The notes below the pieces were generated by a model. It was not told the origin of the DNA and made no database searches. It was given only the letters and a program-made list of their open reading frames with translations. From the NCBI GenBank assembly GCA_036874045.1, contig JAZBRI010000009.1:186001-250000 (forward strand): a stretch of DNA of 64,000 nucleotides, given 5' to 3'. This stretch comes from Cymodocea nodosa (taxonomy: Eukaryota > Streptophyta > Magnoliopsida > Alismatales > Cymodoceaceae). The position numbers were made by a program, and so were the translations under genes. This document shows positions 47,459 through 58,484 of the stretch, piece by piece. Positions within the stretch are counted from its first letter, which is position 1, and every line of letters starts with the position of its first letter.

Positions 47459-49009
47459 TATTGAGTATTTTGTTTTGATGATGTGTGCTAAATGAAAAAT
47501 AATCATATTTACTCAATTGATATTGCTTGTGAAAGGAAATTAAAGTATATCAATTAATATAGAAAAAGCTTACTGATATAAATACTTGTTTGTATTGGAT
47601 CTGAAATTATACTAAGCTAATAACTAGTCATTTCATTGCATTAATTTCTCATTTAACTAAACTTTAAGTTAATGTGTATTTTTATTGAAAAGCATGATAT
47701 GTTTTAAAGTTATATTTTCTATATCATGAATAGTGCACGTTTAGACAACTTGTTAAGTTAGAGTTTTATTTGTATAGAGATCACGTGAGAACTCATTAAG
47801 TTAGAGGCTTAAAGGTTAAAATAAGTCATGTGAGAACTCGTTGAGTTAGTGAGTAAAAGAAGAGACGAACTCGTTAAGTTAGTGTTGTACACGTGATGAA
47901 ATTATAAGTTATGAATGTTATATTGTATCACATGAGATGCACATATTTAACTCGTTAAGTTAACATAACTAAATGCATTGAGTTGCTATATTGAACACTA
48001 AGGCAATGTGTTAGGTTAGCGTTATAAACTTAAGTTGTTATTTTTGCACGTGGTAAAATTCTTATTATAAAAACATTTGTTTATAACTAGTTCGTTGAAT
48101 TATCGTAACACAATGGAGATAGTTCGTTGAGTTATCCGTAACACCACGAACTTAGTTCATTGAGTTAGCTACAGTACTTGTCACGTGAGTTGGCACATGA
48201 GGAACTCGTTAAGTTAAAAACATTAAGTTATATATATACTTGTGTTACTCGTTTAGTTAACATTAAAGTAACGACTTCTTATTACACTAATGAAAAATTT
48301 TGGATGATAAAGTTTATTTACTAGGAAATTTTTCAAAGATCCAGGATTGATGATTAAAGAAAATTTGAAATGTAAACGTGGGTCAAATCATGTGTATTTC
48401 GATGAAGGAAAAAGAAAAGACGTGAAGAAGTGGAAAACTGGTAGTGATTAAACGTGAAGGATATGCATGAAATGAATATACAATATAAAAGGCATAGAAT
48501 TCTCATTGATCAGTTATCCTTGCACACCAAAAGAAAAATCTTTTCAAGGATCAAAAACAACTCTTCGGGGAAAAGCTCTCAAGTGGAAGAAAGTTCAGTG
48601 AAGCATAAAAAGGTAAGATGTATGTCACTGAAGATTTAAAGTATTAGAAGAAAGCAAATTCGGTGAAGCATAAAAAGACAAGATATTCGTCACTTAAGAA
48701 TTACTGAAGAAGAAAGAGAAGAAGAAGAAGAAGAAAGATCTCAAACAGGGAGAAATGTTTTAAATTCCGCAAATTAGTTTTCTCTGTTTATAGTTATAAA
48801 ATTGTATAGATGAAACATGGTATCGATATATAATTGCATCTACAATTTCTAAGGAGAATTGAATTATATATTGTAATTGAAACCTTGAATAAAAATGATT
48901 TTATGAAAATAGTGTCTCGACTTATTTTTGAGTTTTAAAATCTGAATTATATTCGAAATTATTGAAAAACACAATTCACCCCCCTCTTTTGTAGCCATAC
49001 GATCCTACA
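47459..49009 (+). repeat. Solo Sirevirus LTR (TSD TTTAT)
   Basis: This 1,551-bp LTR matches the LTR at 33,733-35,389 end to end (TTGAGTATTTTG at the start, GATCCTACA at the end). TTTAT occurs at 47,454-47,458 and 49,010-49,014. There is no internal sequence next to it, so it is a solo LTR from a separate insertion, placed in the LTR remnant of A-rev. Confidence 0.93.
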
Positions 49010-49014
49010 TTTAT

Positions 49015-49333
49015 GCCTATATAAATAAATTTTCTTAGAAGTAAACAAACAACATTTCACATAAATTAGATATTAAGTCTAATTTGTATTTTAACTGCAA
49101 GTGCATAGTGTATATTGTATTTGTGTGCAAGTATAGGTTGATCCCATAGAGATTGAGTAAGAATTGTGTACTATGCTGATTTTTATATTGGAGTTTATAT
49201 GTGTTCAGTTAAGCACTCTATTGAGTTATAGTTAACACAACAAACCTAGTTCATGGAGTTATAGTTAACTTCACGAGCCTATCTTTCTAGTTAAATATTG
49301 TTATTTATTTACAAAGGAATTCAGCCAACCATT
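49015..49333 (-). repeat. A-rev 5' LTR remnant (R/U5 part)
   Basis: On the minus strand this aligns with the right end of LTR-B and with 31,970-32,345: GAAGTAAACAAACAAC, TGCAAGTGCATAGTG, GATCCCATAGAGATTG, and one palindrome pair at 49,215-49,290. Together with 47,406-47,453 it places an LTR next to the decayed primer site. Confidence 0.7.
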
Positions 49334-50178
49334 AATTCTGCACGTGCATAAAAGAATAACTTAAGTTTCGGATAGTTAAAAATGTAACTCACCGAAACTT
49401 CCTATTTTTCGGATAGTTATCTTTTTAACTCTCCAAAAACTCATTTGAGCTTTTGTCTGGATTTCTGCACATGGGAAATTCAATGACTTAAGTTTCAGAT
49501 AGTTAAACTGTAACTCATCGAAACTCTTTTGAAATTTCAGATGGTTATCTAACTCTCTGATTTTTCCTTTTAAGCTTTTTAACTGTTGTCTTCTCCATTC
49601 TGCACGTGCGTAATAGGATAACTTAAGTTCCAGAAAGTTATACCTGTAACTCACTGAAAAAGTCGGATAGTTATCTTCCTAACTCTCCGAAAAATCCTTT
49701 AAGCTTTTGTTCTGGAATTCTGCACGTGGTAAATTGAATGACTTAAGTTTCGAATAGTTATAGCTGTAACTTACCGAAAAATTCGGATAGTTATTTTTCT
49801 AACTCTCCGAAACGTCTTTTAAGCTTTCGGATATAACTCCTTAACTTTCCGATCATCCAATCTTTCTTAACTATCTGATCTTTTAACTCTCTGAAAAACC
49901 CTTTAAGCTTTCGAATAGTTAACTCCTTAGCTTTCCGATCATTCAATCTTTCTTAACTGTCCGATAGAATTGCTGTTGCTGTAAACTTGCTTTTCGGATA
50001 CCTTGATCTGTAACTGTCTGATTTTCTGTAGCAGCATATTCTGGGATTAACTGCAACCTGTTTGCTACTTAGAGTTATCTATCTTCTGATCTTTTGCAGC
50101 ACTGACTTATTTGTGAAATACAATATGTTTCCTCACATAGGTTTTGCATTATCAAAATACTTAGGTTCTAACATATGT
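49334..50178 (-). repeat. Palindrome array I (four units of about 120-135 bp, then looser repeats)
   Basis: Units start at CTGCACGTG-like sequence near 49,337, 49,465, 49,600 and 49,721. Each carries pairs of imperfect palindromes of the form TTTCGGATAGTTA ... TAACTCACCGAAA (for example arms 49,366-49,378 and 49,385-49,397) and often an AAGCTTTT joint. The right edge, read on the minus strand, TGTTAGAACCTAAGTATTTT, resembles a copia LTR start. No gene is supported. Confidence 0.8.
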
Positions 50179-50955
50179 ATCACTTAGAATTTCTGTATAG
50201 CTCTCAATATTATAATAGTTGTCTTTATCTTCCCTTTACTAATCATACTTATACTAAGAGGTATAACGATCATATTTCTTCCAACAATATTTGTCCTATT
50301 GTACTTACTATGTAGTCAATCCTAAAAATGGTAAGTTACCATTCTATATATTGTCTTTTATGTAGCCTTCCGATTCTATTTGATTTTCGGATAGTTAACT
50401 ATTGTAATCTTCCAAAAACTCGAACAGTTGTTTTGTAACTCTCTGAAAAACTTGAACAATTATATTCATCATGTGATCCTTTAAGTTCTGCACATATGTC
50501 TTTAAGTTCGAATAGTTAGGTTTGTAACTTTTTGAAAAACTCGAATAGTTATTCTACAACTCTTCAAAAAACTCAAACAGTTATACTTATCATGTGATTC
50601 TTTAAGTTCCACACATGAGTTTTCTTAATTTCAAACAATTAGCTTATAACCCTCTGAAAACTCAAACAGTTACCTATAACTCTCTAAAAAACTTGAACAG
50701 TTATCTTATAACTATCCGAAAAACTTGAATAGTTATCCTTCAAGGCTTTTGACTACTCATAACATGTTTCTTCTACAACAATGCTTGAGATACAAGTTGA
50801 TATCTTTTAAATGTCTTGTGTAGCAATCCTCTAGTCTATTTAGCTATAATTTGCTTTGACTCTTTCATCCGTATTTGTTCATCCTCCAACCTATGAAATA
50901 CATAAACTTCTCATATGGATATTTACATTATCAAAACATAAGGGTTTTAACAACA
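50179..50955 (-). repeat. Palindrome array II with a second LTR-like edge
   Basis: After about 200 bp of plain AT-rich sequence, imperfect TCGAACAGTTA ... TAACTCTCTGAAA palindromes recur about eight times between 50,385 and 50,740, more decayed than in array I. The right edge, read on the minus strand, TTGTTAAAACCCTTATGTTT, again resembles a Sirevirus-type LTR start. It is probably an old U3 region. Confidence 0.55.
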
Positions 50956-51220
50956 AGAAAATTAAAACAACTGAAAATAGATAGTGAGTGAAGGTGAATC
51001 AAAAAAATAGAAGATTTTATAGAAAAACGAGAGCACTACATTTCCTACATCTACCTTGACAAATAAATTATGGAAAACCAAATATAGACATCCCATTACA
51101 TAGATTATTGGTAACATCAATCAAGGAGTTCAAACAAGAAGTAAAATTCAGAATATTTGTAATTATTGTGCATTTGTATAAGAATTTGAGTCCACAACAA
51201 TTGAAGAAGCTTACTATTTA

Positions 51221-53636
51221 TGTTATTATGTGTTGTTTAGAATGAAAAAGTGCATATTATTAATGGTTAAATGATGGTTAATTGCATAATATTTAGCTTA
51301 TCATATGAGAATTAAGCCATTATGTTACAATTGCACTGTTATATGCTTTAATTGAAGAATCTGCTTAATTTTGGGGAATTAATGTTAATTTAGTACATTT
51401 ATGAACTATCGGTAAGTTGCAGGCTGTGAAATTCTTAAGTATCTGAATTTTCTGATATTTCGGACAGTTATGTTTAACAGACTGAATATGTATCGAATAG
51501 TTATGTTTAAATTGTCAAACAGTTATGTTTAGAGAGAATATTTTATTATTTCCAGATGTACACGTGTCGAAACCATAATGAATGTCTTAAGTGAACTTTC
51601 GATGAGTTATCTATAACTATCCGAAATTGCAGTTGGGCATCGGATAGTTATCCCTGTAACTCTTTGAAATCTCTTGTTATTTATAAAATAGCTAAGGACA
51701 CGTGTCATGTTCTAGGTAAGTGACTTAAGTGAATTTTCGATGAGTTAGCTGTAACTATCCGAAAATACATCTGAGAATCAGATAATTAGACCTGTAACTC
51801 TTCGAAATGTTATTTTATGTTTAAACTGCTGCTGACACGTGTTGAGATCTGGTAGATTTACTTAAGTTATAACTCGTTAAGTTAGCATAACTGCACGCGT
51901 TGAGTTACATGAATATACACTAAGGTAACGCGTTAGGTTAGCAGCTTATTTCTTTATTGTATGTATTTTATAGTTATTTTCCAAAATGCCACTGTAGCAG
52001 TTGCAGGAACAGACAGTTGGAAGGAAAAACCACATTTGCACGTATCACGTAGGAATTCAATCGTGCATGGAGAAGGAGGCATCGCTGTTGATCTGAAGAA
52101 AGGAAATCCAACCAATCATTCAAGCAGAAGCAGTTACTGCTAAAGAAATATAAAAGAAAAGAAGAAAAAAAGAAGAAAGTGTGATCGATGGACGGCCAGT
52201 GTATATAGAGGAGGAGCATTGAGCTTTCTGCAGACAATATCGGCGATTCTCTGAAGTATCACACCAACCATCATTATCACCACTATAATCACCAATCATC
52301 GGAGGTCTGTGAGGATACTTGCATGATGTCGGGTCGATTCCGAGCCAAACACAGTGCTTGACAACCACTGTGAGGAGTGATCACGTCGCAGGAAGGGAAG
52401 ACATTTTCACCAAGCGTCGACTCATATTTCAGGAGATCGTAAAGCTTTTAGCCTTGGCTTCAAGTTGATGTCTATATACTAAAGAGGAGATCATCTTGCA
52501 ATTCTAGACTCGCGATTCTATAGGGAGAGGAGACAGAATTGTAAGTGGTTTAATTTTCAGAGGTGTAATCACGTTGCAAGTAGTGTCGAAAGTATTTACT
52601 GTCAAGTGAGATTACTTTACATTTCACTTTTCGCCCATTTCCATGTTCACATCAAAACAAAAATACCAAAAACAATTTATCTTTGTTTGTATGTTGTATT
52701 GTTTGTGTTGTATCGTGATTAATGTTATCTGTATCAGTTTTATGATTGTTTTATGTTAGTTTTAATTTTACAGTTTACTGAAATTGGTTCGTACAAAAAA
52801 CTTAAAGATTTTAATGGTTACTGTTTGAATCATCTAAATGTCAGTATTGCTTAATGATAAATCCAATGTTAACTAGCATTAAAAAGCTTAATTGATGTTA
52901 TTTACAATCTGTGGAATCGCCCAATGGTTGGCCGAATTCCTCTGTAAATAGCAGTATTATAAAGAAGAGACAAGCTCGTGGAGTTAACTTAAGTCCACGA
53001 GGATAGTCCGTTGAGTTAGCCATAACTCAACGAACTTAGTCCGTTGAGTTAACTGTAACTCAACGGAGTGCTTATTGAATATAAATTTGAATTGTTCACA
53101 ATCAAACATTTCTTAAATTCGTCAGCAATTCCCTATGGGATCAACCTGTACTTGCACATTGATACAATAGACACTATGCACTTGCAGTTAAAGTACAAAT
53201 TGGAATTAATATCTAAATTGTATTAAAGGTTGTTTGTTTACTTTTAAAAGAAAGAATAGGCATAAAGATAAATTAACTAAGTAAAAATAGAAGTAACAAA
53301 TCCAAGTTTTTCTAGTGTAGTGCTGGGAAAACCCAAACATGTGTCTTGAATTAGTTTGTTACACATAGGGGTAGTTTTGTCCTTAGCCACTTGGGGGTAT
53401 ACAAATGTTATAAATAAACCCCCAGCATGTGCTTAGAGATGAGGTTGAATCTTGTATCCCTTTGTGATCACCTAGAGAATCATTTAATTGAGCTCCATCT
53501 GTGGACGTACCCAATTGGGGAACCACGTTAAACCTTGGTGTTTTTGCATTTGCTTCACACGTCTTTCCCATTTGTCTTCTTCTTTCTTCTCCACGAGTCC
53601 AAGCTTCTCCCTTTCCGCGCTTCTCTTCGCATAACA
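51221..53636 (+). repeat. 5' LTR of Copia-C, split by a solo LTR-B
   Basis: The first 13 bases (51,221-51,233) and 53,340-53,636 form one LTR of about 305 bp, interrupted by LTR-B, with TGTGT duplicated at the junctions. A TATA box (TATAAATAAA) lies at 53,409-53,418. Confidence 0.9.
51234..53339 (+). repeat. Young solo LTR-B in the 5' LTR of Copia-C (TSD TGTGT)
   Basis: A 2,106-bp unit starts TGTTTAGAATG and ends AACCCAAACA, flanked by TGTGT at 51,229-51,233 and 53,340-53,344. Internal marks: TCGGATAGTTA-type palindromes (51,460-51,820), a block shared with the Sirevirus LTR (51,868-51,942), TATA-like ATATAAAAG (52,147-52,156), and a perfect 12-bp palindrome, TCCGTTGAGTTA at 53,040-53,051 with TAACTCAACGGA at 53,056-53,067. 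It is the best-preserved LTR-B in the window. Confidence 0.92.
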
Positions 53637-53638
53637 AG

Positions 53639-53650
53639 TGGTATCAGAGC
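53639..53650 (+). other. Primer-binding site of Copia-C (tRNA-iMet)
   Basis: TGGTATCAGAGC lies two bases after the 5' LTR. Confidence 0.95.
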
Positions 53651-53699
53651 AAAGCTTGAAGAGTTGGCCGTGAATTAGGCTTGAAAGAAGAAAAGAATG

Positions 53700-54175
53700 A
53701 TCTTGGCCAATGCACGAGCCGACGCCCACGCCCGCACCCAACGCCCAATGCCCGCACCCAACACCTGCGCCCGCTCCCGACGCCCTCACCGAATGCCCGA
53801 CGCCCGCGCCCAACACCTACATTCGCCTGCGTTCTTGCCCGCGCTATCGTCCGCGTCTCCTCCCGCGTTCTTGCCCGCACGATCGTCCACGTCTCCGCCC
53901 ACGCCAACATCCGCGTGCATTTGCCCGCGTTCTTGCCCGTGCGAACGTCTGCGTCTCTGCCTGCACCCATGCGTATTCGCCCGCGTCTTCGTCCGCACTA
54001 GCGCCCACATGCAACCACTCGCGTCCTCGCCCGACGCTAGCGCCTGCATGCATTTGTCTACGTCATTGCTTGCGCCAGTGCCCATGCGTGATTGCTCGCG
54101 TTCTGCAGGACGCTAGCATTCACGTATCAACGCTTGCGTTCTTTGTTCGACGCCAACACTTGCGGTTTGTTCACA
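53700..54175 (+). repeat. GC-rich imperfect repeat leader in Copia-C
   Basis: About 475 bp of C-rich sequence is built from variants of CGCCCGCACCCAACGCC and GCCCGCGTTCTTGCCCGC. It is very different in composition from the AT-rich surroundings. Long open frames in several frames on both strands result from the lack of stop codons in such sequence. No protein family is recognised. Confidence 0.8.
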
Positions 54176-54391
54176 CGATCTTTGTTTGTGACCTGTGTTT
54201 GTGACAAAGCTTCCGTGGTTGGAATTCTTGTTCAACGCCTGCGATCTTGAATCTGACAACGTGCACTTGGTCATCTGTCGTTTCCACATTGGTGAAATGA
54301 GTAGTAAGAATTCCTATCATAACTTTTGAAGTTTGTTGTTGTGATTTTGCGGAATTCTTTTTCGACCTTTTTTGGTAGATCAAGTGTGACC

Positions 54392-54487
54392 AGTTCTTTG
54401 GAATTCTTTAGCAGTTCTTTGGAATTCTTTAAAGTTCTTTGGAATTCTTTAGCAGTTCTTTGGAATTCTTTTAAGTTCTTTGGGAAT
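54392..54487 (+). repeat. Short tandem repeat in the Copia-C leader
   Basis: About five copies of an 18-22-bp unit, AGTTCTTTGGAATTCTTT with variable spacers. Confidence 0.9.
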
Positions 54488-54689
54488 TTTGAGACAATAC
54501 GTGTGATCTTGGCTCATCTTTGTTTGTTTTGGATTCTTTGCGAGTGATCTTTTGAATTTGGTAGCTGCATTTGTTAGTTGGGATATTTTGAATGAAAGAT
54601 TCATCCGCAACTTTGGGATAATAAATTTTGTGCTTATTTTTTGTCCGAATTATTTGGTATTTGCTTGCTATGTTTGTGTTGTTCTATTG

Positions 54690-55500
54690 TCATGACATCT
54701 TCAGCCTTGAAAGTTGAAAAGTACAACGCCAAGAACAACTTTAGTTTGTAGCAGATTAAGATGAAAGCACTTTTGAAACAGCAGGGTATTTGGACTCCCT
54801 TAAATGTGTAGACAACCCTAGATAAGAAGTCTGCCGAAGTTGAACAACAAGAGGAGAAGGCACATTCGACTATTCTGCTTTGTTTATCAGATGAGATAAT
54901 CATTGAAGTAGCAGATGAAAATACAGCTTTGGGTCTTTGGAATAAGTTAGAATCTTTGTATATGACTAAGTCTCTTATGAATAAGCTGTTGTTGAAGCAA
55001 AAGTTGTTCTCTCTAAGAATGAAGGAAGGTACACCATTAAAGCAACATTTGGATCAGCTCAACACCATTCTCATGGAGTTGAGGAACATTGGTGTTACTG
55101 TGGAAGATGAAGATGTTGCTCTCATCTTATTGGTATCTCTCCCTCTCTCCTTTGAGAATTTTGTGCAATCTTTTGTAGTTGGCAAAGATTCTATTACTTT
55201 GGAGGAGGTAAGATCGAGTCTTCATTCTCGAGAATTGAGACATTTGGCTACACATGGTAGCAATGATGCTAGCGGATTAGGTTTGACAGTGCATCATTCA
55301 GAGTCTAGAGGATGGCAGAGTACAAGAGACAACAGGCGCAAAGGTAGAAGTAAGTCCAAAGGTAGAATTTCCAAGGACACTTGCAATTATTGCAAGGAAA
55401 ATGGGCATTGGAAGGTAAACTGCCCTAAATTGAAGATTAAGGGAAATGCAACAGTCGCTGAAAATGGAGACTCAGGGTCTGACTGTGATTTCTCCCTTAC
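54690..55500 (+). pseudogene. Copia-C gag
   Basis: It begins near 54,690 (MTSSALKVEKYNAKNNFS) and continues with LLKQQGIWTPL, LGLWNKLESLYMTKSLMNKL, FSLRMKEGTPLKQHLDQLN and LPLSFENFVQSF. A CCHC knuckle (CNYCKENGHWKVNC) lies near 55,385-55,430. These are Ty1/copia gag hallmarks of the Tork/TNT1 type. Few breaks. Confidence 0.9.
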
Positions 55501-56700
55501 TGTATGCTGTAGTGTCTACTCCGATCAGAGTTGGATTATGGATTTTGGTGCATCACATCATATGACTCCCAACAGAGAATATTTCCATACATATGAGGAG
55601 GTAGATGGTGGACATGTCACTTTAGCAGATAATGATGTTTGTAACAGAACAGGTTTTGGATCTATCAGATTCAGGATGCATGATGGGACGATTAAAGTCT
55701 TGGAGAATGTTTGGCATGTGCCAAGGTTAGGCAAGAGCCTTATTTCGCTAATGGCTCTTGATCAGAAAGGTTTCAGTTTTTCAAGTGGAGGAGGTAAACT
55801 TCACATTTTGAAAGGTTCCCTAGTAGTAATGAAGGGAATCAAGGATGAACCTTTATACATTCTTCAGGGTAAACCTATCATTGGATCGATAGCTACGACA
55901 ATAAGTGATCAACAGTCTATGTCAGCTATTTGGCATTCCAGGTTAGGACATTTGGGCCTAAAGGAAATGTAGAAACTCAGTACACTTGGCAGGTTAGATG
56001 GTCATATCTTTACAGATATTGATTTATGTAGGCATTGTATCTATGGGAAACAGAAATGTGTTTCCTTTGGAAGAGCAGAACATTCTACCAAGGGAAAGAT
56101 TATGTCCATGCAGATTGTTGGGGACCGTCTCAACAACTCTCTTTAGCAGATGAAGGCATAACTAGGCATTATACTATCAGGGGAACTCCACAACAGAATG
56201 GAGTTGCAGAACGTCTTAATAGGACGTTGTTGGAGAGAGCTAGGTGTATGCTCTCTCATGTTGGGCTGGAAAAATGTTTTTGGGCTGAAGCTGTTAACAC
56301 AACCTCCTATTTGGTGAATAGGTCGCCATCCAATGCAATTGGCGACAAGATCCCTTATAAAGTATGGATGGATAAAGCGGCTAACTATTCCAAATTGAAA
56401 GTATTTGAATGGGCTACGTATTACCATATGAATCATGGTAAATTGGAGCTGCGTGTCAAGGAAGGCATATTTGTGGGATATGGAATGGGAGTAAAAGGAT
56501 ATAGGATATATGATAAAGAAATAAGAAAGGTCATTCATAGTAGGGATGTTACATTTAATGATGTTTCTTTGATGCACAAGAAAGAAAACCCAACTATTTT
56601 GAATCCACCTAGTACTCCTGAGCAGGTGGAGCTTGATTTGAATCAACCGTTGATATCTGATCAGTCTGTTCCTGTTGATACAGATCAACGTTTGATTTTA
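55501..56700 (+). pseudogene. Copia-C protease and integrase
   Basis: Protease: WIMDFGASHHMTPNREYF, where the copia active-site region is recognisable, followed by VPRLGKSLISL. GAG-pre-integrase: SAIWHSRLGHLGLKEM. Integrase C-terminal half: RGTPQQNGVAERLNRTLLER, FWAEAVNTTSYLVNRSP and GIFVGYGMGVKGYRIYD. Broken in several places; the integrase is only partly recognisable. Confidence 0.88.
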
Positions 56701-58410
56701 GAAGAAGATCGAGGAGATGAATTTGTTGAGGACACACGTTCAAGGTGTGTTTCCAGAGATCGTCCTAGGAGGGATGTTCACCCTCCACAGAGGTATGGCT
56801 ACAATAATATGGTCGCTTTTGCCCTACAGGTAGCTGGTGAGGTGGAGGATGCTGACCCACCTAGTTTTGATGCTGCCGTTAGCAGACCAAAAGCCGTACA
56901 TTGGTTGGGAGCTATGCAAGAAGAACTACAATCTTTGCATAAGAATAAGACTTGGGAGTTGGTAAAACGTCCCAAGGACAGGAATATTGTTGGTTGCAAA
57001 TGGGTGTTCAAAAAGAAATTAGGAACACAGGGCAACCTTGGAATACAATATAAGGCAAGATTGGTAGCAAAAGGGTTTTCACAGAAGGAGGGTGTGGACT
57101 TCAATGAAGTCTTTGCTCTAGTAGTTAGACACACCTCCATTCAAGTCCTTTTGGCAATTGTTGCAGTAAAGGATTTAGAACTTTAATAGTTGAATGTGAA
57201 AACAGCTTTCTTGCATGGTGATTTAGATGAGGACATCTGGATGGAACAGCCAACAGGTTTTGCAGAAAGAGGTAGATTAGACCTCGTTTGTAAGCTGCAG
57301 AAATCTTTGTATGGGCTGAAACAGTCTCCCAAGCAGTGGTATAAAAGATTTGATTCTTTTATCACTGATGTTGGTTTTGTTAGAAGTAGTTTTGATTCAT
57401 GTGTCTATATTAAACAAATTAAAGAAGAATTTATTTACTTGCTCTTGTATGTGGATGACATTTTGATTGCAGCCAAAGATATCAATGAAATACAGGTTTT
57501 GAAAGAAACATTGAAATCTGAATTTGCAATGAAGGATTTAGGACTGGCAGGTAAAATCCTTGGGATGGAGATTTATCATGACAGGAACATTGGAAGATTA
57601 TTTCTCCATCAGCACAGTTATGTTCTGAAGATTTTGAGTAGGTTTGGCATGGCTTCAAGCAATGTCATCGGAACGCCCTATGATAGGAATCTGCGATTAT
57701 CAATTGCTATGGCACCTTAGACGCCATCTAAAAAAGAGTACATGAAGAAAGTTCCATATTCACAGGCAATTGGCAATCTTATCTATGCCATGGTTTGTAC
57801 TTGTCTGGATCTTACTTACCTTCTTAGTGTTGTAAGCAGGTTTATGTCAAATTCAGGGAAGAGTCATTGGCAGGCCGTGAAAAGGATCTTTAGGTACTTG
57901 AAGGGCACGTCTGATGTAGGACTGATTTATGGTGTTAAACATAACTATAGTGTAGTTGGATATTCTTATTCAGATTTTGCAGGTGATGTTGATTAGCGTA
58001 GATCCTTAACAGGATATATCTTCACATTGACAGATTCCATTATTAGTTGGAAATATACTCTACAGCCTACTATATCTTTATCCACCATAGAGGCTAAGTA
58101 TATGGCGATGACAGAAGCTGCAAAAGAAGGTATTTAGCTGAAAGGGTTACTTGGAGACTTTGGTCTGCGATATGATAAAGTAGAAATTTTCTATGACAGT
58201 CTTAGTGCCATCAGCTTAACGAAGGACAATGTGTTTCATGACAGGACAAAGCACATTGATGTTCATTATCATTTTCTTAGAACAGAAGATCACGTGAAGA
58301 TTTTGAAGATCAACACACATGACAATCCAACTGATATGTTTACGAAAGGCATTCTTGAAAGCAAGTTTAAGCATTGCTTAGACTTACTTAATGTGTTTGC
58401 TTATAGTTAA
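56701..58410 (+). pseudogene. Copia-C reverse transcriptase and RNase H
   Basis: RT: GAMQEELQSLHKNKTWELV, GCKWVFKKK, KARLVAKGFSQKEGVDFNE, AFLHGDLDEDIWMEQP, LYGLKQSPKQWYKRFD and the catalytic YVDDILIA. RNase H: AIGNLIYAMVCT, STIEAKYMAMTEAAKEG, FYDSLSAISLTKDN, RTKHIDVHYHFLR and PTDMFTKGI, ending at 58,410. Few breaks in each part. Confidence 0.92.
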
Positions 58411-58484
58411 CCCTTCAGGTCTTTTGAAGATGGAAATTTGTTTGGTTCTAGGTGGAGTTTGTAAATTCAAGGCAAGGTGGAGAT

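Larger units (their letters stand above)
23013..49333 (-). mobile_element. Athila-like element, copy A-rev (old, broken, nested)
   Basis: This second copy of the A family is in minus orientation. Reading from right to left: LTR remnant (49,015-49,333 and 47,406-47,453), decayed tRNA-Asp primer site (47,388-47,405), duplicated zinc-knuckle and linker region (45,263-47,309), protease to integrase (28,296-31,955), spacer, ORF3 (25,316-27,528), spacer, gag core (23,013-24,278). Later insertions are LTR-B (31,961-45,257), the Sirevirus within that LTR, and a solo Sirevirus LTR (47,459-49,009). Many breaks throughout. It repeats the A-fwd order of pol, ORF3, gag. Confidence 0.82.

Noticed and set aside
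33733-49009. Reading 33,733-35,389 and 47,459-49,009 as the LTR pair of one Sirevirus
   Set aside because: The second LTR has its own TTTAT duplication on both sides and sits in a different host element, so it is a separate solo LTR.
49334-50178. Possible CRISPR-like array (short palindromic repeats with spacers)
   Set aside because: Repeats are degenerate, intervals are related rather than unique, the genome is a plant's, and no cas-like gene exists. It is a palindromic tandem repeat in LTR-type DNA.
53681-54204. Overlapping open frames of 106-164 aa rich in Pro, Ala and Arg on both strands
   Set aside because: They overlap in several frames within a GC-rich repeat that lacks stop codons by composition; none has a recognisable domain.
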